From: a candidate division KSB3 bacterium
GTDB taxonomy: Bacteria > Moduliflexota > Moduliflexia > Moduliflexales > Moduliflexaceae
Direction: 5' to 3'
DNA: 64,000 bases
Assembly (NCBI GenBank): GCA_002748425.1
Contig: PDSJ01000016.1
Coordinates: 62,001 to 126,000 of the forward strand
A model generated the notes under the pieces. The model did not search any database and was not told where the DNA came from. It saw only the letters and a program-made list of their open reading frames with translations. The position numbers and the translations under genes are program-made. Below, piece by piece: positions 18,234 through 27,448 of this stretch. Numbering within the stretch: the first letter of the stretch is position 1; the number at the start of each line of letters is the position of its first letter.

Positions 18234-20134
18234 TCCAAATACTCTCTACACCATAGTTCGAACATCAGCAGCGCCCATAACTGCGGACTGTTGTCCTGTA
18301 AGCCTTTCTGATGTTCGTTCAGCAGCTTTATACTGTAGTCTGCGTTGCAATAACCGCGCTGGGCGGTTTTTGTATCCTGAAATACGTCGTGCGCATAATC
18401 TTTGAGCTCACGTTTGAACCATTCCCCAATCGGCACGGCAAATCCGTGTTTACGGCGATCGATAATAGAAGCGGGCAGGGTCGGACGCATTGCTTCCTTA
18501 AAGATATATTTTGTCGTCAGGTTACGCACTTTCAAACTTGAGGGGATTGCTGCAACATATTCTACAAATTCGTGATCAAGAAAGGGAAGCCGGCCTTCCA
18601 GCGAAGCTGCCATTGTCATACGATCCTCTTTGACCAGCAGGTCGTCGGGGAGGTAGCTGTGAAAATCGGTAAACAAGGTTCGTGCCAGATCGTCCATGTC
18701 AGCAGTTTTTTTGTAGTGGATTTCCAAAGGATGCGGCATTTCCAGAAATGCTTCGGTCAAACGTGCTGAAAACAAGGCTTCTCTGGCATCGTCAGTGAAA
18801 CAGGACATCATATTGAGATGTCGCAGCATCGGAGACGACTCTTCCTGGCAGGAAAGAAAACGTTTTAATAATAAAAAATATTCCTTGAGTGCTGATTTGC
18901 GAGAGGCTGGCAGCATCTTCGACATGTTCATCGCCATTCCCTGGATCGATTTTGGGTAGCGCTGATAATGTTTGAAAAGGGTTTCGATCAGATAGCGCCG
19001 ATAGCCTCCGAACAATTCATCGCCTCCGGTTCCTGAGAGACAGACCGTCACGTGCTGCCTGGCCATTGCAGATAAATAATAGCTTGGAATCGCAGATGAA
19101 TCGGCAAAAGGCTCGTCAAAAGATTTCACCAAAGTCGGAAGAATTTCAAGGACACGAGGCTCAACCTCGAATTCGTGATGCTGCGTATTAAACTGTTTGA
19201 CGATTTTACGGGCAAACTTGCGTTCATCATAATAGCCGGCATTTTTAAATCCGATCGAAAAGGTTTTGACCTGTGTGTCCGCCACCTGTGACATTAAGGC
19301 GACGATCGCGCTGGAATCGATCCCGCCGCTGAGAAACGCCCCCAGAGGGACATCACTCACCATGCGCTTGCGCACGGCACTTTGCAGGCGTTCGTGAACG
19401 TCGATCGCGTATTGCTGAATTTCTTTTGAACTCAGCTCCCGATCGGGTTTTTCCGCCACAAAAGGGATTGTCCAATATTTCTGAATCGAGAGTTCGCCGT
19501 CAATATACTCGAGCATATGGGCTGGAGGAAGTTTTTTAATCGAACTGAACATGCTCTGAGGACCAGGGACATAGAGGAGCGTAAAATAATCGTGAAGCGC
19601 CTGAAGATCGAGTTCCTGTGAAATGCTTTTATCCTGCAGGAGAGCTTTGATCTCAGAGGCAAACGCGATTTTATCACGGCCGATATAATAATAGAGCGGC
19701 TTGATGCCGGCCCGATCTCTGGCAAGCAGCAGGGTTCGCGTCCTGGTGTCCCATATCGCAAAGGCAAACATCCCGTTGAGCTTGTGCACCATGTCTTTCC
19801 CTTGGTCTTCATAAAGATGCACCAAAATTTCTGTGTCAGTATGGGTCTTAAAGAGATAACCTTTTTGTTCCAGGTCCTGTCGTAGTTCTTTATGATTATA
19901 AATTTCGCCGTTATACACGACCCAGATTGTTTCATTTTTATTTGAGATCGGCTGATGTCCCTTTTCTAAATCGATAACGCTGAGCCGGCGGACTCCGAGT
20001 CCGACATTCCCCTTGACATACAGGCCCACATCGTCTGGTCCGCGATGTTCGAGCGTCGCCACCATTTGTTCCAGCAGGTTTTTGGAGACCTTACGCTTGG
20101 CATAATAATTAATTGTTCCTGCGATTCCGCACAT
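18230..20134 (-). CDS. asnB: Glutamine-hydrolysing asparagine synthase (AsnB family)
   Basis: Two-domain amidotransferase of 634 residues. The N-terminal glutaminase begins with the catalytic Cys2 (MCGIAG) and has LEHRGPDD, RRLSVIDL and NGEIYNH. The synthetase domain carries the PP-loop SGGIDSS near residue 268, FDEPFADSSA and the later SGTGGDELFGGYRRY. This long form is often found in surface polysaccharide clusters, where it amidates sugar acids; the adjacent glycosyltransferases fit that, while the coupled serine hydrolase and mpl suggest a cell-wall link. A good promoter lies 85 nt upstream. Confidence 0.94.
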   Translation of the reverse strand: MCGIAGTINYYAKRKVSKNLLEQMVATLEHRGPDDVGLYVKGNVGLGVRRLSVIDLEKGHQPISNKNETIWVVYNGEIYNHKELRQDLEQKGYLFKTHTDTEILVHLYEDQGKDMVHKLNGMFAFAIWDTRTRTLLLARDRAGIKPLYYYIGRDKIAFASEIKALLQDKSISQELDLQALHDYFTLLYVPGPQSMFSSIKKLPPAHMLEYIDGELSIQKYWTIPFVAEKPDRELSSKEIQQYAIDVHERLQSAVRKRMVSDVPLGAFLSGGIDSSAIVALMSQVADTQVKTFSIGFKNAGYYDERKFARKIVKQFNTQHHEFEVEPRVLEILPTLVKSFDEPFADSSAIPSYYLSAMARQHVTVCLSGTGGDELFGGYRRYLIETLFKHYQRYPKSIQGMAMNMSKMLPASRKSALKEYFLLLKRFLSCQEESSPMLRHLNMMSCFTDDAREALFSARLTEAFLEMPHPLEIHYKKTADMDDLARTLFTDFHSYLPDDLLVKEDRMTMAASLEGRLPFLDHEFVEYVAAIPSSLKVRNLTTKYIFKEAMRPTLPASIIDRRKHGFAVPIGEWFKRELKDYAHDVFQDTKTAQRGYCNADYSIKLLNEHQKGLQDNSPQLWALLMFELWCREYLD

Positions 20135-20221
20135 AACTGTTTACTCTTTAGTTCGTGTTGCCCAGGCGGTGAGTCCTTAGAGCATTATATGAATGTGTGT
20201 GAAGTTCTCTGTAAATATTTT

Positions 20222-20249
20222 ATCATAATAAGAGCGGCAGAGAAGTCAA
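20222..20249 (-). promoter_or_regulatory. Candidate sigma-70 promoter for asnB-hydrolase-mpl
   Basis: Read on the minus strand: TTGACT (20249-20244), 16 nt, TATGAT (20227-20222). Each box matches at five of six positions. It lies between the upstream glycosyltransferase stop and asnB and would give a leader of about 80 nt. Confidence 0.5.
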
Positions 20250-20283
20250 CTGAAAAAAATGCTTTCCTCAAGATTTCTTGTCT

Positions 20284-21270
20284 TCAGCGCAGCCAGGGCA
20301 CAACATACTCTCTGCATACGCTGCTCTGTACATCGGCTTGCGTCAGTCTTCTTTTTCGTATGCCCTCCGGCAAGGACTGAAAAAGCATCCAGAACGCTTT
20401 CCAAAGGTACGGCTCGCGAAAAAGAAGATACAGGATACTGAGGACTTCATAGCCGAGCAGATGAAAAAATCCGCAGCGTAAACTCTCAAGACGTTCATTT
20501 TTTAACAAGATCAGGTAGCGATTTTTCAGAGAGTGACAGCGGATCCATCGAGGAATCTGTGTCCGCTTTCCACGCCCCCAGTTCCTGAAATGCCGTCCGC
20601 GCGCGTCCGGATCGTAGACACAGCGCCATCCACGCAAACGTGCCCGCCATGCGAGATCGGTATCTTCTTTGTAGGCAAAGAATAATTCATCGAAATATTC
20701 ATGATCCCCGTACTTAATCTCCTCAAGCATGCGGCGCCTGTATAAACAGGCCGCTCCCGACCCTCCGAAGACATCTTCGCGCTTTCCATACTGCCCACAG
20801 TCCTCTTCCTGCTGGCCCCGATCGACTGTTCGTCTCGTCTTATACAGCTTGATGCCGGCACTGTCGAGCGTTTTCGGATTGTCAGCACTCAGCAGCTTTC
20901 CGGTCGCAAGTCCACAGCTTGGTAAAGAATTCATACAACCAACAAGTACGGCTACAAATTCTGCTTCCAGTGTGACGTCGGCATTGAGCGCCAGGATAAA
21001 TTCTCCCGATGAGACCGCCATTGCCTGATTGTTTCCTCGGCAGAACCCGACGTTTTCAGAATTTTTTATGACGCGTAACGCGACTTCCGGATGCTTCTTC
21101 CTAAAGTCGCTTATTACTTGAAAGGAGTTGTCCTGAGAAGCATTATCAACAAGAATGACTTCCAGCCGGCGACAGCTTTGCTCTGCCAAAGCATTCAGAC
21201 ACGATGGAAGGTATGTCCCGCCGTTACGATTGACGATGACGATCGAAACAAGGCCTGAAATCGTCTGCAT
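20284..21270 (-). CDS. Glycosyltransferase family 2 (rhamnosyltransferase-like)
   Basis: GT-A fold glycosyltransferase of 328 residues. It opens with SIVIVNRNGGTYLPSCLNAL, has the nucleotide-binding VDNASQDNS, ILALNADVTLE with the metal-binding DxD equivalent, a GSGAACLYRR acceptor-loop segment, and FAYKEDTDLAWRARLRGW with the ED catalytic motif. This pattern is typical of WbbL-like rhamnosyltransferases of surface polysaccharides. A hydrophobic stretch near residue 285 may attach it to the membrane. It follows the polyprenyl-linked GT2 by 3 nt, so the two form an operon. Confidence 0.9.
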   Translation of the reverse strand: MQTISGLVSIVIVNRNGGTYLPSCLNALAEQSCRRLEVILVDNASQDNSFQVISDFRKKHPEVALRVIKNSENVGFCRGNNQAMAVSSGEFILALNADVTLEAEFVAVLVGCMNSLPSCGLATGKLLSADNPKTLDSAGIKLYKTRRTVDRGQQEEDCGQYGKREDVFGGSGAACLYRRRMLEEIKYGDHEYFDELFFAYKEDTDLAWRARLRGWRCVYDPDARGRHFRNWGRGKRTQIPRWIRCHSLKNRYLILLKNERLESLRCGFFHLLGYEVLSILYLLFREPYLWKAFWMLFQSLPEGIRKRRLTQADVQSSVCREYVVPWLR

Positions 21271-21273
21271 AGC

Positions 21274-22281
21274 CTAGAGATCTCCGGCATCGTCCGGGAA
21301 AGGCCCCTGGCTCAGATTCCGTGTCCGGGAAATGACATACGTCGGTTTGCCTTGTGCCTCATGATACGTACGAACAATCACTTCTCCCAGAAGCCCCATC
21401 GCAATAAACTGTCCTCCAATCAGAAAAAATAATACGGCCAGTAAAAAAAACGAATTATTTGCAATGACCATATCGTAGCGAATTCTCCAGTAAATCACTC
21501 CAAGCCCCATGAAAATGGAGAACAGCATGGAAATGATCCCGGACAGTCCAAAGATTTGAATCGGCCGCGTCGAGTAACTTAACAAAAACTTTACCGTCAT
21601 GAGATCCAGCACGACTCGTAAGGTTCGTGAAATGCCGTATTTGCTGTTTCCGTGGGTTCTGGCCCGGTGGTTGACTGGAACTTCAGCGACTTTGACGCCG
21701 ATCACACTTGCAAGGGCCGGGATAAAGCGATGCATTTCGCCGTAAAGCTCAATGCTCTGCAACACGATCCGTTTGTAGGCTTTCAGCGTACATCCATAAT
21801 CATGAAGATGGACGTTGGTCGTCAGTGAGATCAATTTATTTGCCAGGTTGGACGGAAGCCGCCGGGTCCAGTACTTATCCTTGCGATTCACACGCCATCC
21901 GCTCACCACATCATAGCCCTCATCAATTTTTTGTAACAGTTTGGGAATATCCGCTGGATCATTCTGCAGATCGCCGTCCATCGGAATAATGACATCACCG
22001 ACAGCCGCATCAAAACCGGCAGACATTGCTGCAGTCTGTCCAAAATTCCGGCGCAGCGTAATCAAGCGGATATCTTTGTGCTGTTCCGCCGCGCTCTCAA
22101 GAATCTCTTCGGTCTTATCCGAGCTGCCGTCGTTGACAAAAATAATTTCATAGTTCTTCCCAAGCCCATGCAGTGCATCCTTAAGCTCGGGAATAATAAG
22201 GCTGACATTCGTTTCTTCGTTATAAACTGGAATAACGACCGAAACATCTACAGTTCGATCTTTCATCAGAACGTTCGACAT
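21274..22281 (-). CDS. Polyprenyl-phosphate glycosyltransferase family 2 (DPM1/ArnC-like)
   Basis: Membrane-bound glycosyltransferase likely to load a sugar onto undecaprenyl phosphate. The GT-A domain shows SVVIPVYNEETNV, FVNDGSSDKTEEIL, PMDGDLQNDPADIP (DxD) and DVVSGWRVNRKD. YGISRTLRVVLDLMT leads into two C-terminal hydrophobic helices (about residues 240-265 and 275-300), the arrangement of GtrB/ArnC. At 335 residues its length is typical. It probably supplies lipid-linked sugar for the surface glycan made by the neighbouring transferases. Confidence 0.93.
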   Translation of the reverse strand: MSNVLMKDRTVDVSVVIPVYNEETNVSLIIPELKDALHGLGKNYEIIFVNDGSSDKTEEILESAAEQHKDIRLITLRRNFGQTAAMSAGFDAAVGDVIIPMDGDLQNDPADIPKLLQKIDEGYDVVSGWRVNRKDKYWTRRLPSNLANKLISLTTNVHLHDYGCTLKAYKRIVLQSIELYGEMHRFIPALASVIGVKVAEVPVNHRARTHGNSKYGISRTLRVVLDLMTVKFLLSYSTRPIQIFGLSGIISMLFSIFMGLGVIYWRIRYDMVIANNSFFLLAVLFFLIGGQFIAMGLLGEVIVRTYHEAQGKPTYVISRTRNLSQGPFPDDAGDL

Positions 22282-22377
22282 GACAAGAAAAAGACGTTTA
22301 CCCTCATCTCAAAACCGTTGAGAGCCAAACGTCTTATCGGTCCTTCAAGGAAGTTCGCAGTGCTGAAAACACAGCGC

Positions 22378-23379
22378 CTACTTGTATAATTCATGAGCCA
22401 GCTCTCCGAAATCTGCATCGTCTGAGCGCTGGAGCAGGTCCGGGGCTTTTGCTTCGAGAATTTTCTTTTTCAGTAAGGTATAAAGAATTTTAATTGTTAA
22501 GAGGTAATTTAATGGACTGTCGTCTATGATCTGCTGGATCGTTTTCTGCCCGTCGATCAGATCAAAGACTTTCTTTGACGCTGGCTTCAGGTCTTTCCCG
22601 CCCTCCTTATCACGCACATGGACGTAATGTGAAAACGAGGGCATATTCTTTCTGTATTTTTGACATTCTTCTCGCTGATCAAAGCCTTCCATCAGAAGAC
22701 TGTTCATATTTTTTTCTATAGGAGGATCATGAGAGCTGTCGCTCGAATCGAATCTAAAAAATCCTTCGTCCCACATAAGAATCCGGTAGACGGCCTCTTC
22801 CCCATTATGCCGATCAAGTGACGCCTGCACAATGTTGCCGTGCTCAAAAAATATTTTCCCGATCTTCTGTGAACTGTTTACGAGTTTGAGTCCTCCGCTC
22901 TTCTGACTCATCGCCAGAGTCTGCAGCAGTTCCGCCATCTGCATTTGCTTCAGGTTCCCTTGCAGTTCAGAGTCTTCCGCCTCTGATGCCTGCTGCGACA
23001 GCTGCGTCACTCGTTGGAGGATCGCGTTGATTCGTGCTGTCACTTCCGTAATATGGAAGGGTTTGGATATATAGTCATCAGCTCCGAGGTTCAGTCCCTT
23101 GACTTTATCGTGCAGTTCGCTCTTTGCTGTCAGAAAGATATACGGGATATGCTCTATGGCGGAGTTCTCCCGGACATGCCGACAGAGTTCGAAACCATCC
23201 ATCTCCGGCATCGCGACATCAGCCAAAATAAGGTCAGGATTCTCTTTTTTCGCTAATTCCAGGGCATCCACCCCATTTGTCGCCAGCGCTACTTCGTAGC
23301 CTGATTTTTGCAGGCTTGATTGCAGCAAATCCAAGACTTTTTCATCGTCATCAGCGATTAAAATCCGTTGTGCTTTCAT
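22378..23379 (-). CDS. Response regulator with REC, DUF4388 (PATAN-like) and C-terminal helical domain
   Basis: A 333-residue regulator. The receiver domain (1-120) has the acidic pocket ADDDEK, phospho-acceptor Asp54 in LADVAMPEMDG, Thr84 (FLTAK) and Lys106 (ISKPF), all intact. Residues of about 140-215 (MAELLQTLAMSQKSGGLKLV ... GKIFFEHGNIVQAS) match the DUF4388/PATAN pattern of gliding and motility regulators. The C-terminus (FDLIDGQKTIQQIID) looks like a small winged-helix repeat. No known DNA-binding output is present, so it probably acts by protein contacts. It is divergent from an unknown gene, with 218-257 bp between them. Confidence 0.92.
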   Translation of the reverse strand: MKAQRILIADDDEKVLDLLQSSLQKSGYEVALATNGVDALELAKKENPDLILADVAMPEMDGFELCRHVRENSAIEHIPYIFLTAKSELHDKVKGLNLGADDYISKPFHITEVTARINAILQRVTQLSQQASEAEDSELQGNLKQMQMAELLQTLAMSQKSGGLKLVNSSQKIGKIFFEHGNIVQASLDRHNGEEAVYRILMWDEGFFRFDSSDSSHDPPIEKNMNSLLMEGFDQREECQKYRKNMPSFSHYVHVRDKEGGKDLKPASKKVFDLIDGQKTIQQIIDDSPLNYLLTIKILYTLLKKKILEAKAPDLLQRSDDADFGELAHELYK

Positions 23380-23556
23380 AACATATTTTTCTCCTCAGCT
23401 TGATACGTTTCCGAAGCGAGCGATCTCTTTCCCCTTATTTCACGGAGACCTTTCGTGCAGAATTAGGAAAGAGCATCAAACTCGTCAAGGAAATTCTCAT
23501 GAGAACTGATCGCAGCAGAAATTTTAGGCTTTTTATGCAGCCAAGATTGATTCCTC

Positions 23557-23584
23557 TTGACAAATCAGACATCGTTTTTATACG
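23557..23584 (+). promoter_or_regulatory. Candidate promoter for the gene at 23637
   Basis: A perfect TTGACA, 16 nt, TATACG. Transcription would start near 23591, which leaves room for a leader only if translation begins at 23637 rather than 23598. This supports the later start. Confidence 0.45.
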
Positions 23585-23636
23585 CTGTATGTGAAATATG
23601 GCAGACTACTCGTCTCAGCTGAAAAGGGAGGATGGC

Positions 23637-24491
23637 ATGGCAGATTTGAGTCTTGAGGACAAAGCGAAAGGGAAACGCATCATCACCCAATTTTTTCGCA
23701 CAATGCCCGGAGTGCAGAAAACGCTGACAACAATTTTCGAACGCGACGGATACGAGGGGATTCACCGTCTTCAACGCATTCTCTATCCTGATAATTCTAC
23801 AAAAGTTGATTCAATCGACTCGCTGCGCAAGACACTCAGCATGATCTTGCAACACATTTACGGCATGCCGGTCGAGGACAAAGAGGGGTATTTTCTGGAT
23901 ATTTCCAAATGTAAAACCGCATCTCAGGTGCTTCGCAAGGAAAAAGAAACCCTGGTTAATCATTTCTACGCCGAACTGCCGAAAGTGAAAGAGGCCTTAC
24001 TGCATGAAATGCTTGAAGATGTGAATTTCTCATTCATGAGCTTTTTATGTCGGAAAATGATCGGGGAAGAAGAGCATGTGTCCGATATGCGGAGCTTTAA
24101 AAACCAGATTCGCGTTCTTCAGGAAACGATCTTTGAGCATGTAAGGGCAGGAAACTCAGAAGACACGTTTGTCAGCCAACTCAGTGAGTTTAAAAGCGAA
24201 TTTAAGAAGCAACAGGGACAACCGTCCTCTGCTGCTGAAGAGGGGATGGAAGGCAGCTCTGAAAAACAACGTGTGATTCAGGACGTTCTCAATGAAAAAA
24301 AATATCACGGTCTACGGGATTTTCTCATTCGAACGACACGAAATGACACAAATTTTTCAGTATTTCAGCAGTACCTCGACAATGTGATGCCACCTGATGC
24401 CCGGCATATCAGTAAAGACATGAATTCTTTTTCAGAAGGCGTCAAAAAACTCAAGCAATTCCGTGACGAACTCGAGCAGGAATTGGCATAA
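23637..24491 (+). CDS. Unknown helical protein divergent from the DUF4388 regulator
   Basis: About 284 residues, strongly charged and mostly helical, without signal peptide or membrane segments. I do not recognise the family. A segment around residues 185-215 is low in complexity (QQGQPSSAAEEGMEGSSEK) and looks like a linker between an N-terminal helical domain of about 180 residues and a C-terminal one of about 75. The start at 23637 is preferred over 23598 because GGGAGG lies five nt ahead of it. It is co-oriented with the heptosyltransferase 13 nt downstream and shares a control region with the response regulator. Confidence 0.7.
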   Translation: MADLSLEDKAKGKRIITQFFRTMPGVQKTLTTIFERDGYEGIHRLQRILYPDNSTKVDSIDSLRKTLSMILQHIYGMPVEDKEGYFLDISKCKTASQVLRKEKETLVNHFYAELPKVKEALLHEMLEDVNFSFMSFLCRKMIGEEEHVSDMRSFKNQIRVLQETIFEHVRAGNSEDTFVSQLSEFKSEFKKQQGQPSSAAEEGMEGSSEKQRVIQDVLNEKKYHGLRDFLIRTTRNDTNFSVFQQYLDNVMPPDARHISKDMNSFSEGVKKLKQFRDELEQELA

Positions 24492-24504
24492 ACGCCGCGC
24501 CAGT

Positions 24505-25602
24505 ATGAAATTCTTGATAAGAGTTCCCAACTGGCTGGGAGACTCAGTAATGAGTCTCCCTTTTTTTGAAGCGTTGCATCGTTTTTTCCCGTACAGCCAG
24601 GTGGATATTATTGCCAAAGAGAGCATTCAGGCGCTCTATGCATACCATCCGGCAATTGCCAGAATTCATCTGTTCCATAAATCCAGACTGAAAGGTCTGT
24701 TTGGAGGCTTTTCATACGGGCGCACTCTGCAAGCCCAGCACTGCTATGATGTCTTTTTTACTCTAGCTCCCTCCTTTTCCTCTGCATTTATCGGTTTTGG
24801 AGTCGGTTGCCGCTATCGGATCGGCTATAGACATGAGGCCCGTTCGATCTTGCTCACCCACAGCATTGCCCCGAGAGCAGATCTTCTCAGAGCTCAACTC
24901 TATTACGATCTCTTGGTACATTTCTGCCGAGTCGTTCAGGCTGATCTTCGCTGGTCTGACAAAGATATTCCTAAAGAGTTGCCCGCATTTTCAGAATACC
25001 GTTGTTCTGCCTTACGTCTGCCCTTTTCTGAAGAAGAAAAGCAGTCACGCTTTTTGACAAAGCACCCGGACACAGAATATATTCTGTTCAATGTCAATTC
25101 TGAAGCGCAGTCGCGGCGGCTTCCTGCAGAAAAATGGATCGAGCTGGGCAAACGCTTCCTGGATAATCCGCGTCAAAAACGCTGTGTGGTTTTCAGCGGC
25201 AGTCCAGTGGAACGCCTGCGGGTAAAAGCGATTACAGACGCGATCTCCCGGCCTGAAGGCATTCTTGATTATTCGGGGAAAACGACATTGCGAGAGCTGG
25301 CGCTGTTGCTGCGTGACGTCGATTTGGTGCTTTCAAACGATTCCGGTCCGATGCACCTGGCAAACGCTGTCGGAACACCGCTTTTAACCTGGCTTGGGGC
25401 TGCTGATCCCGCAAGCACGAGTCCCTTTAATTCCGAGAAGACGCTTGTTCTCAACAGATTGCTTGATTGCAGTCCATGCGTCAAGAATGTCTGTCGCTTC
25501 CCAACCGTCCGTTGTCTGGAACAAATCTCTGTTGACGAGATCTATGACAGTGCCCTGAGCTTACTGCGCATAAGTCCGAACAAGAGCAGGACAACGGCAT
25601 GA
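24505..25602 (+). CDS. Heptosyltransferase family protein (GT9, WaaF-like)
   Basis: Glycosyltransferase of family 9, which adds heptose to the LPS inner core. The N-terminal IRVPNWLGDSVMSLPFFEAL, the central FNVNSEAQSRRLPAEKW region and the C-terminal nucleotide-sugar site VDLVLSNDSGPMHLANAVGTP with LTWLGAADPASTSPF are typical of WaaF. Four cysteines near the end (CSPC, CRFPTVRC) also occur in many WaaF proteins. The start at 24505 matches the usual N-terminus; the frame is open 14 codons upstream, overlapping the previous gene. Length 365 residues. The stop overlaps the next gene by 4 nt. Confidence 0.92.
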   Translation: MKFLIRVPNWLGDSVMSLPFFEALHRFFPYSQVDIIAKESIQALYAYHPAIARIHLFHKSRLKGLFGGFSYGRTLQAQHCYDVFFTLAPSFSSAFIGFGVGCRYRIGYRHEARSILLTHSIAPRADLLRAQLYYDLLVHFCRVVQADLRWSDKDIPKELPAFSEYRCSALRLPFSEEEKQSRFLTKHPDTEYILFNVNSEAQSRRLPAEKWIELGKRFLDNPRQKRCVVFSGSPVERLRVKAITDAISRPEGILDYSGKTTLRELALLLRDVDLVLSNDSGPMHLANAVGTPLLTWLGAADPASTSPFNSEKTLVLNRLLDCSPCVKNVCRFPTVRCLEQISVDEIYDSALSLLRISPNKSRTTA

Positions 25603-26720
25603 AGAATCTCTGCTTTTTTAACAGTTGTCAGGTCTGGGGAGGTGGCGAACACTGGCATTATCACGCAGCATGTTGGTGTAAACAGCAGGGCTATTCTGTG
25701 CTTGTGATCACGAACGTAAAAAGCGAACTGGCAGAACGGGTCTCTTCGGCAGGCTTAACGCTGCGCCAAATTCAGGTGAGCAACCTCAGTGCTCTTCATC
25801 CCTGTAAAGTCCGGCGCGTCATGCAACTGTTGCGAGACTTTCGAATAGATGTGCTTTTTGCGAATTTACCATCAGATGTGAAGATTGCCGGATTGGCAGC
25901 CTATCTGGCAGGCAGCCCACAGGTCTTTTATCGTCGGGGGACAGCGCTGCCGGTCAAAAATTCCTGGCTGAATCGACTGATATTTCGCTATTTTCTAAGC
26001 GGTGTCATCGTCAATTCGCAAGAAGTAAAACGCAGATTGCTGCAAAACACTACTGCACTCATCCCAGAAAAAAAAATTCATGTGCTGTACAATGGTCTCG
26101 ATCCGAAGGCGTATAAGCAACACCATGTTATACCCTTGTACGCAAAACGGAATGCTGAAATCGTTCTCGGCAATGCCGGACGTTTTGTCGGGCAAAAAGG
26201 GCATATCTACCTTGTCAAGCTTGCGCAGCACCTAAAAACACAAGGAGTACAATTCATACTCTTACTTGCCGGCAAGGGGCCACTTGAAGGATATATCCGA
26301 AGAATAGTCAAAGAGGCCGGGCTTGAACAAGAAGTACGCTTTGTCGGTTTTACCGAGGATATTAACAGTTTTTTGCATAGCATTGATATCTTTGTCTCCA
26401 CCTCCTTACATGAAGGATCATCCCATGCGGTTCTCGAAGCAATGAGCGCTGGAAAAGCGATTGTCGCTTTTGACATAAGCAGCCTCCCGGAGATGGTCTT
26501 GCACGAACAGAACGGGCTGCTTGTACCTGCAGGAGATGTCAATGCCCTGGCGGAAGCCGTTGTTCGGCTTTTACACAATGCTGGTCTGCGAGAAAGAATG
26601 GGCAGGAACGGTCAAAATTTTATTGATAAATATTTCACAAAAGATACTATGTTTAGGCAATTGAAACACATCATAGAATATGGCAAGGCAGAAACTTTCA
26701 GTCACAATCATCACATGTAA
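25599..26720 (+). CDS. Glycosyltransferase family 4
   Basis: GT-B fold retaining glycosyltransferase of 373 residues. The N-terminal acceptor domain begins FFNSCQVWGGGEHWHYHAA, with the GGxE-type glycine loop. The C-terminal donor domain has NAGRFVGQKGHIYL, LAGKGPLEGYI and the nucleotide-sugar motif SLHEGSSHAVLEAMSAGKAIV with the E-x7-E glutamates. The ATG overlaps the heptosyltransferase stop (ATGA). Its 3' end overlaps the next gene by 41 nt, an unusually long overlap. Probable role: extension of the LPS core or O-chain. Confidence 0.92.
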   Translation: MKNLCFFNSCQVWGGGEHWHYHAACWCKQQGYSVLVITNVKSELAERVSSAGLTLRQIQVSNLSALHPCKVRRVMQLLRDFRIDVLFANLPSDVKIAGLAAYLAGSPQVFYRRGTALPVKNSWLNRLIFRYFLSGVIVNSQEVKRRLLQNTTALIPEKKIHVLYNGLDPKAYKQHHVIPLYAKRNAEIVLGNAGRFVGQKGHIYLVKLAQHLKTQGVQFILLLAGKGPLEGYIRRIVKEAGLEQEVRFVGFTEDINSFLHSIDIFVSTSLHEGSSHAVLEAMSAGKAIVAFDISSLPEMVLHEQNGLLVPAGDVNALAEAVVRLLHNAGLRERMGRNGQNFIDKYFTKDTMFRQLKHIIEYGKAETFSHNHHM

Positions 26721-27447
26721 TGAAGAGACGCGTATCCGTGCTGCTCTCAAAAGTGCTGTTTGGGCGGATGAAATTGTTGTCGTCGACTCTGGGAGTACAG
26801 ATCAAACGCTTGAGATCTGTCGCGAGTACACCCAACACGTTTTTCAGGAACCCTGGCACGGCTATGTCGAGCAGAAAAACATCGCGACGGCAAGATGTCT
26901 TCATGATTGGGTGCTGAATATTGATGCTGACGAAATCATTTCCACTGGATTAGCAGCGGAAATTCAGGAGATTTTTACATGCGGGCCGACGCACGCCGGG
27001 TATATGATCCCGCGACGCACTTACTATCTCGGAGCCTGGATCAGGCATTGCGGCTGGTATCCTGATAAAAAACTTCGCCTTTTTAATAAACAGCAGGGCC
27101 GCTGGACAGGACAGATGCTGCATGAAAAGGTTCAGGTTGAGGGAACGACTGCAAGCTTGCAGCATGATCTCTATCATTATACCTACGAAAATATCGAAGA
27201 CCATCTTAAAACGATTAATACGTATACCAGTATCGCGGCCTCGCATAAACAGGGCTCGATCACGGCTGCCGGCATCCTGGGGCACACGCTCTTTACGTTC
27301 TTTAAAAAATATCTCATCAAGCAAGGCTTTCGAGATGGTGGCCGTGGCTTGATTGTGAGTCTGCTTTCAGCATTTAGCGTGGCAGTGAAATACGCAAAAC
27401 TCTGGGAACTGCGTCATGTGCCACAAGAAGAGAAAAGGCTGACATGA
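26680..27447 (+). CDS. Glycosyltransferase family 2 (WaaE/KdtX-like)
   Basis: Small GT2 of 255 residues resembling the LPS core beta-glucosyltransferases WaaE/KdtX. Motifs are SVTIITCNEETRIRAAL, EIVVVDSGSTDQTLEIC, WVLNIDADEIIS (DxD equivalent), the YMIPRRTYYLGAWIRH loop and KKLRLFNKQQGRW, all in family order. The start lies 41 nt inside the previous gene; a start beyond that gene's stop would lose the first strand, so the overlap seems real. Two nt separate its stop from the next start. Confidence 0.92.
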   Translation: MARQKLSVTIITCNEETRIRAALKSAVWADEIVVVDSGSTDQTLEICREYTQHVFQEPWHGYVEQKNIATARCLHDWVLNIDADEIISTGLAAEIQEIFTCGPTHAGYMIPRRTYYLGAWIRHCGWYPDKKLRLFNKQQGRWTGQMLHEKVQVEGTTASLQHDLYHYTYENIEDHLKTINTYTSIAASHKQGSITAAGILGHTLFTFFKKYLIKQGFRDGGRGLIVSLLSAFSVAVKYAKLWELRHVPQEEKRLT

Positions 27448-27448
27448 A

